A stretch of 64,000 bases of DNA, from contig OU744452.1 of assembly GCA_916610825.1 (NCBI GenBank), positions 12,628,110 to 12,692,109 on the forward strand, read 5' to 3'. This DNA is from Haliclystus octoradiatus (lineage: Eukaryota; Cnidaria; Staurozoa; Stauromedusae; Haliclystidae). The notes below the pieces were generated by a model. That model saw only the letters and a program-made list of their open reading frames with translations. It was not told the origin of the DNA and did not search any database. Shown one piece after another: positions 11,101-23,999 of the stretch (the stretch's first letter is position 1; each line of letters opens with the position of its first letter). The position numbers and the translations under genes are program-made.

Positions 11101-14100
11101 AAAATTACAAACTTATTTCAACATCAGCATTCAAAATACAGATGGCGAAATTATCTGTAAATGTTTTTACCCTCCAGGATTGTTTAATATTGTATCATTG
11201 TGAATGCTTTGGGTTACCATCGAAAAATCCAGCAGTTCCACGTCGTGTACAAGAGCAAGGGAAAGATTTATTCAGAACATAGCAGCCTTTCTTGTGTAAT
11301 GTTTATCATTTCCACAATGAATCATATTTCAACCTGTATTTCGATCTACAATGAGCGCTCAAAAAGTTTGCAGTAAACAGGAGCGTTCGCTAAATCAATG
11401 ACTCGCCAGAATCAGTTAGAATAATGAAATCAGTTTTCCAGTTTGATTAGCTCAAATACCCTGAAATATATATACAACAAGTGACTCAAGCCACCATTTC
11501 TGTCAAATATTTTAGCAGCTTCTAAAATTTCAGGCTCTTGTATATTTTACGATTCGTTCGCTGTTGACTGTTGACACCCTGAAATACTCAGATAAAACTA
11601 CGTCATCGACGAGATTTTGTTGGCGGTTTCTTTGTTTTCTTAAACAATAGAATTGCCAAAGAACACAAGTCTCACTTACTAACATATCAAAATCGTCAAA
11701 GTAAAAGTGAGACTTGGGCAAGTCAAATGTAGCCGCTACAGTGGAACTCAACAGTTGCCTCAATGGTCAATAAGGGATTCTACTGAATAGATAATTTTCA
11801 ACGTAATGATTGATTATGACGTGTATCATCTGAAAAAATTGATTGGTAAAAGTTCGAAGCCGATCGAATAAACAGTTACAGAGATGTCGATGTTTTAATG
11901 TGTCTCTTCTGCCAAGCGTTTATTTTCGTGACTTCAATATTTAAATATTAAAAATATTTTAACTATTATTTTAAATATTTTAAATATTATTTTAAATAAA
12001 TATTTAAAATATTGTTTTATTTTAAATATTATTTTAAATAAGTCCAAAAATAAATTGAATATTGACGTCACGAAAATAAAAGTGCGGTAGAATAGACGCA
12101 TAAAACATAGATATCTCCGTCATTCTTAACGGATTGGCTTCAAAATTCTACCAATCATTTTTTCCGTTGTTATACCTACATCAGAATCATTCACTTCCTA
12201 AAAAAATGTTTATTCAATAGAATCCCCTATTGTTTAACTATTTAATGAAGAGAATGTAGCTCAAAAATTCTTAAACGGTTCTCGTCATTCTCATTGTTAT
12301 ATTTATACTCAAATGTTTTTTATTTATTTAGTGATTCATAACAAACATTTACCTGCTATTCTTCATCTTCTTGTTGCTTTGGCTAAATTCTACAGTTGTC
12401 AATACAAGCTACCAGATAATGTAGTTATCAATGTTGTTCATGTAAAGGTATGCATTATCTATTCTATACAGTAGAAACTATCTATATTGACTCCCTAGGG
12501 AACTTTCAAAGAGTATGTTATGGGCGATGTGCTGTTAATCCTGCTATACAGGGTCCGACAAAATGTTTTACCTTCCGCAAACCTTAATGTTTTAGACAAA
12601 CGTTTGAGTAATTTTACTGACATAAAAACGTAAATTTGAAACTTCATTTTAGCTTTATATCCAACATTTTGCCTTTCCTTCTGAATTTTGCTAGCCTTCT
12701 GCAAACTAGGTTTCCAAGTTTCCGGACTTTGTCGGACCCTGCTGCTATAGCCAATTATTTATAAGAAGAAAGCTAACAAATTTAAACAGAAACATCAGTT
12801 ATATTCAGTGGGTTATAAGCAGTACTAATCCGTTATAAAAGGTGACTTTATAAATAGTTTCTACTGTATTATTATCATTCAACAATCATCAATTTTGAAA
12901 TCTGTTTCAAACTACCAACCATTAGAAGTTTCTCCTGATAAATGCTATGTGCAATATAACTAGGGTCAAACACACTGTGGACTTAGAAACATTTAGTTGA
13001 AACAAGCAATCATTTGATCGAAAACACTAGTTAAGCAGAAGGAAAAGCAATGTACAGTATTTATATTGTTTATATTCCATATTTTTTGTTTGATACCTAT
13101 AGCTAATCACGTAAAGCCTAATTAAATTTAAACCAAGCTAATAACTAAATTAATTGATATATAGAAATGTGGCTATGTAACGTAGCTCTACTATCAATCA
13201 AGATGCAATACTTCTTTTAACATGTCAATCAGGGTGTCAAAAAGATTTTAGTCTTCCGGGAACCGCGTTGCGAAATTGAAAACCTTCCGGATAAAATTTG
13301 AAATGCTTCGTAAATCTGAAGAAATGTTACTCAAATTTGACTTACTTTGAAGCACAATGACATGAAATCCAAAACTTATAATTGTAAATAAGAAAACGCA
13401 AAAGAAAACCTTCTGATTTTGTGCTGGCCTTCCGGGAACCAGAATCCCGCACTTTGTGACACCCTGATGTTAATGCTTCTGGATGGAGGCATTAGAACCT
13501 TCTGGAAGCTTTCTCTGTTGTGGACAGCAGTTCAATCCACTTGTGATTTGTTAATGTCAAATGTTTACATATCGATATAAAGCTAGTTAGTTACCTATAT
13601 ACTTGTATTTTAGAAAGTCGATGGTGTATTAAGGCATACCATTGTACCTGAAGATATCACTGGAGATTACAGGTAATTTATTTAACATTTTAATTAGTTT
13701 CCTTGTTTTGTTGATATACTGCAACTTTAATACCTAACCAATTGACGTAGAAGGTATATTTATATACAGGATTTGATAAAATGAGGGATTCCACGACTGA
13801 GAGTCCCCGAAGGCTAGCCCAAATTCAAAAGGAAGGGTAGGAATAGTTGTATTCAAGTTTTTATAATCAGAAGAAAACTAATTTGCTTTCTTTTCTATGG
13901 AAGATATGTAAAAAGATACAGTTTTATCATGAATTTTTGTGAGAGGGACTTCTAAATAAAAAAGCTGTGAAAAATTTTACTTGATGTAATCACTCAGAAA
14001 ACTTTGGAAGCAATTGTTTGAATCCCGGTAGCAAAAATATTTTATCTGACCCTGTATGCATGACATTCTAAGACCTTTGACATATTTAGCCGTTATTGTT

Positions 14101-17100
14101 CATCTTGTCTATTGTGGTCAAACTGAAAACCAAAAGTATGATTAGTCAAGCAGCAGTTACTTCTAAAAAATAGTATTGACTGCACATGTCTTACAAATCA
14201 TTATGACAAGAAAGACACAATATGTCAGATTGTCAAGTGGTATACTAAAACAAGTTCAGTGAAACCTGTATATAACAACCAGCTACTAGAGGTAGATAAA
14301 TTGACCACTATAGACAGGTGACCTTTATACAGGTTTGATTCAATTGAAAATACTATTTTAGACGTTGCAAGAGTGACCCTTATGGACAGGTGGCCGCTTT
14401 ATAGAGGTGACTGTTACAACAGGTCTGACTGTATGGGTATTAAGCTCAGTTAGTGACATATATAGCTGTTATATATGTAACCTGCGCAATGTGTATAGTA
14501 TGTGTGGATTCAATATTCTAGCATGTGATAATATATCATTGATTCTAGTTACTGCTCTTTTCTATATGTTGATTATCTGTATTTGTTTTAGTGGAGATAA
14601 CGCAAGGAAAGCAGGTGAGTAGTTTCTATTATTTTTATTTTGTTTATTTATTTAGATGTTGAAAATAATACGTTCGGAGTCAGAATTCGACAACGGGAAG
14701 GATCCTGGAATCCTAGATCCCATGGGCTAGAAAACTGATAATTGATATTTTTGTGATTCATGGGTCAAACTCAGCAAAATATTTAGAAGAAAAAGAAAAT
14801 GTTTAATTTGATTTCTAAGCAGAAGAGAACAAGTCATATTATCTTACAAACTCCCCCATAATGCGACTGTGTGATAAAAAAATGAATAAATAGATAAATG
14901 ATTGTAGAACAGGTTGATTTGAATATCCTAGTAGTTTACTAATGTAACGTTTTTTGAGAGTTCAAGAGAATTTTCGACTTACATCTATAATTAAAAATTG
15001 ATACTACATTTTGGCATTTTATAAAACCCCTTTGCCTACATTATCTACATACAGTCAAACCTGTTATAACAGTTACCTCTATACAGCGACCACCTTTCTA
15101 TAGTGTCTAAAATAGTATTTTTTATTGAATCAAACCTGTATATAAAGGCCACATGTCTATAGTGGTCAATTTATCTATCTCTGGTAGCTGGCTGTTATAT
15201 ACAGGTTTCACTGTATTTTATATACAGTATGTGTTGTTTTCAAATCGTAATGTTTTGATTTTGATATTTCTCAATTAGAACGAGATGCATTTGACACGTT
15301 ATTTGACCATGCTCCTGAAAAACTGAATGTTGTTAAAAAGGTAAATTTACTGTAATCAGATCATAACTAAATATTTACTTAGAGCAACATTGACTGGCGG
15401 TCGCTATGAGCTCAACTTGAATTCTCAACGTCAGACTTCCAATTCTTCAGGTTTGGTTTACAATACTGTACATTTTATTACCGGTATCAAGATATTATAA
15501 TATAACCATATTTTAATAATAATAATAATATTTTATTTATTTATCAAGCGTTATTTCCATGTTTGCTCAATAGCACTTTACAAAAAATATAAAAAACAAA
15601 AATAATACTATGCTACATTAAAACTTTAAAAATAAAATAGAAACACGATTTATTATATTTATTATTTTATTATATTATTATTAGATATTATGGTTCTATT
15701 ATAATATCTTGCCGGTATCCATAAGAGAATTAAATTTAGATGTTTTAGATGGCTCCCTCACCCTTTAGCCTGACCTTTCCTCAAGCATGATTGTCAGCAA
15801 TCTGCACCATGAATTTCCTATTTACCCTTTTAAAATATGGAGTACTGTAGTAGGTATATACAGTAGTCCGTATATTAATTGCATGTTTGTTTGTATTTTT
15901 GTTTATAGTCACTACAAGGATTTGTCAACAAACATTTGAGTAAACTTAATCTTGAAGTTGCGAATCTTGATACACAGGTAGGCTATTTACATAATTGATG
16001 TTGACGTTGTTAGAGACTTAAAGTCAATATACATAATGAATCTTGGATATACTGATTTACTACTGAAAACATACTGATTCCACTGACAAACTACTGAAAT
16101 GCACCTTAGAATTTGATTTTCTCTACTGAAACGTGCCCAATTCTTCCTATCCAGTAAATTTTCAGTATGCTTTCAGGAGTTTTTCAAAGTTCATTTATGA
16201 TATGTTGATCCTTGATATTGTAATTTGAAGCCAGGCTCAGGGCCTGACAAAAGTGGGGATCCTGGAATCCTACATCCTGGAAGGCTAGAGAAAATTCAGA
16301 AGAAAATTTATAATCTTTTTGATTTATAGGCCAAAGATCAACTTAGAAAATTAAAAAAATGTTTCAAGATTCCTGAAGGCTAAAGCTTTTGTCGGACCAG
16401 GCTATAAGACTCTAACAGCTACGCGCATTTTATGATATTCTTACTCTTGGTATTTTATTCAAATTGCTTATGAGTTTGCTCAAATTGCTCAAATTGTATG
16501 ATTCCCACTTACATTTTACTTGGATTGGAAAATATTTTAAAACTGTAGCTGTAGAGTTGAACCCAGGCTTATTTTGAAAACATCAACTCATGGCATTCGG
16601 CAACATCAAAATTATTATTTGTGTTGTTTAAATTTTTGCGAGGATGAAAGTAAGATGCTTAGCTACGTTGTCAAGAACTGTGAGACACTTGGGTACTTAC
16701 TTCTACACCATTGGCCTAGTGTTCAATGAACAACGCAATCACTTCTTTGTTCATACATTGGCAATAGTTGTTATATTTTCATCTTACAGTTTCAAGATGG
16801 TGTCTTCTTTGTTCTATTACTTGGGTTGCTTGAGAATTATTTTGTACCTTTACATTTATTTCATCTTACACCACATAAACATGAAGAAAAGGTACTTTAT
16901 TCAAGCTATTCATTTGTATTTACATTTTTGTGGAAATAATGTTTTACATAATCAATATTTTATAGCACAGAAGCCAGAGGTTGAATTTTATGAATAGAAT
17001 TTACAAATCGGAAATTGAAGTTTTAAATTAATGTTGTCTTCATTTGATGGATATAGAATAGAACATTTATATTATTATATGTAGTACTGTTGTTTTGGAT

Positions 17101-18127
17101 GTACTTGGGTATTCTTTAGATCGTAAGCTAAAAGCAAATTTTGACATTTGGAGGAACCACATCGTATTTTTTTAATAATCTTTGATAATGTGTCCTCATT
17201 GGAAGGTCTGACAGTATATGCTAGAGGAATGATTATTCATGATATGTGCGCAGTGCACTAATGCATTGTGCGCAGTGGTTGTGGAGATAAAACTGTGAAG
17301 CATTCCCATAAAATGATTTGACGACCTAGATATTGTTTGCAAGTTACACCATTCTTTCCAATATGGGGGCTACTAACTACAACAGAAAAATCCTCTGCTG
17401 ATAACTAATCGCCTTCGAACATCGATAAATTTGGTAATCGTCTCATCCCTACTGAGGTATTAGTTGTAAATTTATTCATTTATTTCTTCAGATTCAAAAT
17501 GTTCAATTGGCACTCAACTTGGTTGAAGATGCAGGTCTAGGGAAACCTAAAGCAAAACCAGAAGGTATGATATACAACTATTGCATCTGCATTGCCTTGG
17601 TTGGCATTAGCGTATATTAGCAAATGTATTTGTGTTTCTCATATCAAATACAACGATACAAACTATTGCATTTCTATCAACCCAATTTTTGTAATGAAAG
17701 AGCTCTAATCAAGTAAATGTATTTTATGAGTTTGGTTACCTTTTGTGCAGGATTTTTTTTTCAATGTTACCAAAATAATACCGGCATTCTGTTGCATCAT
17801 TACTCATGTCCACTTGTCAAATATCAAAATCCGCTATCACTTATTTATTATGAAATCAGTTATTGATATTGACTAAGCCTCTGCACTATATTTTTCCTTC
17901 TTCATTGAAATTTATGAATTATCAGAATGAATCCTCATTTTTAGATTATTTTTTGACATTACATTTGTGTTCATGTTTCTAATAAGTTTGAATGAAAATA
18001 TAGTTTTTCTAGGAAACTTAAAATGCCTATGTTTTTGTGATTTTTTTTAGATATTGTGGAACGAGACTTAAAAGCTACCCTTCGAGTATTGTATGCTATA
18101 TTTACAAAATACAAGAATATTAAATAG
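5194..18127 (+). CDS. PARVA: parvin (alpha/beta-parvin orthologue), complete, 13 coding exons
   Basis: Parvin is the actin-binding scaffold of the ILK-PINCH-parvin complex at integrin adhesions. Coding exons: 5194-5311, 7952-8038, 8606-8676, 9365-9467, 10121-10267, 12332-12447, 13614-13672, 14592-14614, 15279-15340, 15909-15977, 16790-16891, 17492-17564 and 18051-18127 (TAG). They sum to 1,107 bases, 368 codons, close to the 372 residues of human alpha-parvin. All borders are AG/GT and all phases close. The N terminus is a short disordered basic segment (MASSPTAATTPTSGGG, then RGRRKAEKE) followed by VTELEEEGK. The first calponin-homology domain (about residues 90-200) shows FLLDWLNDELAPQRIVVKNL. 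The second (about 245-365) shows ERDAFDTLFDHAPEKLNVVK and ends LKATLRVLYAIFTKYKNIK. Exon 8 is a 23-base microexon. The start ATG is preceded by AAC and is followed by the family-typical MA(S/T)SP. Introns carry many MITEs. Invertebrates usually have one parvin, so the alpha/beta split may not apply. Confidence 0.93.
6251..6435. repeat. TTAA-bounded hairpin element in parvin intron 1
   Basis: Two arms of roughly 60 bases (AGTGTATATCCCGGATATTG at the left, its complement at the right) flank a short loop, and TTAA sits at both outer ends (6251-6254 and 6432-6435). A half copy of the same arm is at 36062. The outside bases TTAAAACAGAGA occur both left (6239) and right (6433), an imperfect flanking direct repeat. 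There is no coding capacity. Confidence 0.75.
6857..6910 (+). repeat. single hAT-like terminus (CAGGGCCGGATTTAGG)
   Basis: CAGGGCCGGATTTAGGC resembles the CAGGG-type end found on many hAT-superfamily MITEs. No matching second end was seen, so this is a solo or truncated terminus. Confidence 0.35.
7428..7600. mobile_element. hAT-like MITE, family A (CAGGGTCYGACAAAA)
   Basis: The ends are CAGGGTCTGACAAAAG and its degenerate complement ending TTTTGTCGGACACTG. The interior has GGATCCTAGATCCCGG and GGCTAGAGCAAATTCAG, shared with copies at 13767, 16238, 38503 and 62258. Flanking 8-mers GATTACAA and GATTGAAA match at 6 of 8 positions, compatible with an old hAT target duplication. It is non-autonomous. 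Confidence 0.75.
7839..7895 (+). pseudogene. degenerate duplicate of parvin exon 6 inside intron 1
   Basis: Fifty-seven bases match the start of parvin exon 6 (12332-12390) at about nine positions in ten. Both include the shared run ATTCTTCATCTTCTTGTT and an upstream polypyrimidine tract ending TTTAG at 7838. In the matching frame it reads IHNKYSPVILHLLVSLAKL, against IHNKHLPAILHLLVALAKF in the real exon. One base is missing right after the acceptor, the similarity stops at AAGTT, and there is no donor site. Joined to exon 1 it would be out of frame and meet a stop. It is best read as a relic of a local duplication. Whether the intact acceptor is ever used is unknown. Confidence 0.75.
8080..8256. 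mobile_element. pogo-like MITE (CAGTSAAACCTGT), copy 1
   Basis: Left end CAGTCAAACCTGTTATAACG, right end complementary to CAGTGAAACCTGTATATAAC, flanked on both sides by TA (8078-8079 and 8257-8258). The TA target and CAGT-start ends suggest the Tc1/mariner-pogo group. The interior carries alternating GGTCACC and GGCCACC words. No transposase. Confidence 0.8.
8332..8411 (+). repeat. SINE body fragment
   Basis: ATCTAAAACATCAAATGAG, ACCATCTTCGTATGG and ATTGTGAGTAGCTG closely match the body of the full SINE at 31391-31793 (about 31521-31600). The tRNA-like head and tail are missing, so this is a fragment. Confidence 0.7.
8799..9146. repeat. foldback element in parvin intron 3
   Basis: Inverted matches nest around a centre near 8970. 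8799-8827 (CACCAATATTGATAGGATTT) pairs with 9117-9146, and 8868-8905 (AAATGACTTGTTATTTTTGC) pairs with 9030-9063. The CCAACATTGATAGG motif is repeated several times in each arm. No coding potential. Confidence 0.65.
10386..10546 (+). repeat. half copy of the GATTCTACTGAAT inverted-repeat element
   Basis: It contains GATTCTACTGAA, TGATTATGACG, ATCATCTGAAA and TCGATGTTTTAATGTGTCT in the same order as the left arm of the element at 11773-12227. No partner arm lies nearby. Confidence 0.65.
11773..12227. repeat. GGGATTCTACTGAATA inverted-repeat element (parvin intron 5)
   Basis: Left arm 11773-11945 and right arm about 12045-12227 are complementary along most of their length (GGGATTCTACTGAATA against its complement TATTCAATAGAATCCCC). 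The centre is AT-rich, made of TTTAAATATTATT words that are themselves palindromic. It lies 104 bases before exon 6. Confidence 0.75.
12469..12866. mobile_element. TA-flanked MITE (CAGTAGAAACTAT) interrupted by a hAT-like MITE
   Basis: The outer ends are CAGTAGAAACTATCTATA at 12469 and its complement ending AGTTTCTACTG at 12866, with TA on both sides. The interior word GGGCGATGTGC is shared with 1811-1899. The element begins 21 bases after the donor of parvin exon 6. It is split by the insertion at 12549-12741, so it is the older of the two. Confidence 0.8.
12549..12741. mobile_element. hAT-like MITE, family A, nested, perfect 8-bp TSD
   Basis: Ends CAGGGTCCGACAAAATG and the complement TTTGTCGGACCCTG. 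The host sequence CTGCTATA is duplicated exactly at 12541-12548 and 12742-12749. An 8-bp duplication with CAGGG/CCCTG ends is the hAT-superfamily signature. It is the best-preserved copy for defining the family boundaries. Confidence 0.9.
13230..13466. mobile_element. hAT-like MITE, family B (CAGGGTGTCAAAAAG)
   Basis: Ends CAGGGTGTCA and TGACACCCTG; flanking 8-mers ATGTCAAT and ATGTTAAT match at 7 of 8. The interior (CTTCCGGGAACCGC near one end, CTTCCGGGAACCAG near the other) is itself partly inverted. A second copy lies at 18967. Confidence 0.85.
13767..14054. mobile_element. hAT-like MITE, family A, degenerate copy
   Basis: Starts CAGGATTTGATAAAATG and ends TTTATCTGACCCTG, with family words GAAGGCTAGCCCAAATTCA and AATCAGAAGAAAA inside. 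No clear target duplication remains, so it is older or rearranged. Confidence 0.6.
14257..14431. mobile_element. pogo-like MITE (CAGTSAAACCTGT), copy 2
   Basis: Inverted orientation of the 8080 copy: CAGTGAAACCTGTATATAAC at the left, and a right end complementary to CAGTCAGACCTGT followed by TA. Confidence 0.75.
14681..14830. repeat. partial hAT-like MITE, family A
   Basis: CAGAATTCGACAACGG followed by GGATCCTGGAATCCTAGATC and CAAACTCAGCAAAATATTT follows the family A order, but the right terminus is missing. Confidence 0.5.
15052..15213. mobile_element. pogo-like MITE (CAGTSAAACCTGT), copy 3
   Basis: CAGTCAAACCTGTTATAAC at the left and the complement of CAGTGAAACCTGTATATAAC at the right, with TA at both borders. 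It has the same interior order as the 8080 copy and is slightly shorter. Confidence 0.8.
16238..16400. mobile_element. hAT-like MITE, family A
   Basis: CAGGGCCTGACAAAAGTGG at the left and CTTTTGTCGGACCAG at the right, with the shared interior GGCTAGAGAAAATTCAGAAG. CCAGGCT occurs at both outer borders and may be the target duplication overlapping the decayed right end. Confidence 0.65.
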
Positions 18128-18133
18128 TTTGAT

Positions 18134-18139
18134 AATAAA
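18134..18139 (+). terminator. parvin polyadenylation signals
   Basis: AATAAA lies 7 bases after the TAG stop, and a second AATAAA follows about 7 bases later. The first would give an extremely short 3' UTR, so the later one or further AT-rich sites may be used. Confidence 0.45.
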
Positions 18140-18966
18140 TTAATTAATAAAATGTTTTGATAACAACCCTATAAAGTTTACAAGTATCATATAAGAACTT
18201 CCCTTTTATTTTGTACATTTGTAATAATATAGTAAAATGACAATGTTTAGCTTCTGTAGTAAACGAAACAAGCTTTAAACATACTTCTCTTTAGTAAAAT
18301 AGTTGTATTATCTTGAAACAAAATAATACTACTTACTATGATAGTTTTTGAGATTGTTACAATATTAAATACTTTTGAATAATTACATTTCTAGAATTTG
18401 ATAATAGAATAAATTCTCAATCTTTCCAATCATTGTTTGTGTTAGTTTGTGGTTTTTTCTTGGTTAAATTTAAAAAGTATCCCGTTCAAACTATACTACA
18501 GTATCGCCAAATGCACAATATTTCTTTAGATACATCCAAACAAACATCATAGCATCACAACTTTTAATTTTAAGGCAGAAAAGTTCAAATGATGGTACCA
18601 CTAGTGATATGTTTTTCTCCATGTTTCATATAAAACTTCCAATTTGAATTCTATTCAGTAATTCTCAGTATTCTGAAATGCAAAGTCATTGGTAGACTCT
18701 ACAGGACAAATAGATAGATGAGAAATTAATATCAAAATATTACACATTAAATATTCATCTCAATGAAAAGGTTTAACAAATTGTTTAGATACTGTATTAA
18801 AGATTAATTGCCTTGTGTTATTAGCCTGTTTTCAAGCCCAAAAACTTCAAATATCATCATGATGATCATAGGATCTAGGATCAGAGCAATACGCTCTGCT
18901 GTTCTTTCCATCACGTGCCTGGATGGTAAAGATTCTCTCGCTTTCCATGTGACAAGGCAGTGAGAG
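18140..18966. other. intergenic DNA after parvin, no gene seen
   Basis: AT-rich sequence with no supported exon between the parvin poly(A) region and the first hAT-like element. I recognise no repeat family here. Confidence 0.5.
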
Positions 18967-19223
18967 CAGGGTGTCACAAAAGTTTAGATCTTCCGGGAAC
19001 TGTGTTGTTCGGTTGTAAACCTTCTGGTATTGAATTTATATTGCTTCATAGTTTTGAAGAGTTGATCTAAGATGCATGGATTTCAAAACACAAAACATAT
19101 GAAATCCCAGAACAATCAATTTCGAATAAGAAAATAATCATGATAAGATTGGAAACCTTCTGATTTTGTGCTGGCCTTCCGGGAACCAAGTTCCCAGGAT
19201 CCCACACTTTGTGACACAGCCTG
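18967..19223. mobile_element. hAT-like MITE, family B, second copy
   Basis: CAGGGTGTCACAAAAG at the left and CTTTGTGACACAGCCTG at the right. Flanking AGTGAGAG and AATGAGAG match at 7 of 8. Same interior as the 13230 copy (CTTCCGGGAAC, TTCTGATTTTGTGCTGGCC). Confidence 0.8.
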
Positions 19224-19424
19224 AATGAGAGGGAAATCTCACACCTCTGATCACAGAGACTGTAACCTGGTTAAGTGCAGGTCAAAATTGTCAACAATTT
19301 TCATTGCATTCTCACTTATCCTATCTTATCTCACAGAGCATGGTTACAGATAAGCGGGAATTTCACCGATTTGCAATTGCACTTAGGTAATCTGTAATGG
19401 TCACTCCAATGATACAGCCTACAA

Positions 19425-19490
19425 AAAGCATATTGATTCAACCCTGTATATAAAGGTCACCTGCTTATAGGGTCAATTTATATAAATATT
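19425..19490 (+). repeat. truncated pogo-like MITE next to the first GATA array
   Basis: GATTCAACCCTGTATATAAA, GGTCACC and GGTCAATTTATATAAAT match the middle of the pogo-like family. The expected right half is replaced by sequence leading into GATTGATAGA and the GATA array. Confidence 0.55.
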
Positions 19491-19518
19491 AAAAAGATTG
19501 ATAGACTCTCTATAAAGA

Positions 19519-23824
<4,306 letters not shown>

Positions 23825-23999
23825 GATTGATGATGATTGAATTGAGTACTGGAATTTGATTGTATGTAATCAGTTGTTTAGCTCAGTACTTTGTATAGGA
23901 ATGAACAGTACATAAAACTAGAAGAACAACAACTGAGTGATAATTTCAAATTATAGTAATTAATTCAATATGGTCAATGTCAAATAAAAGGATTACAGA

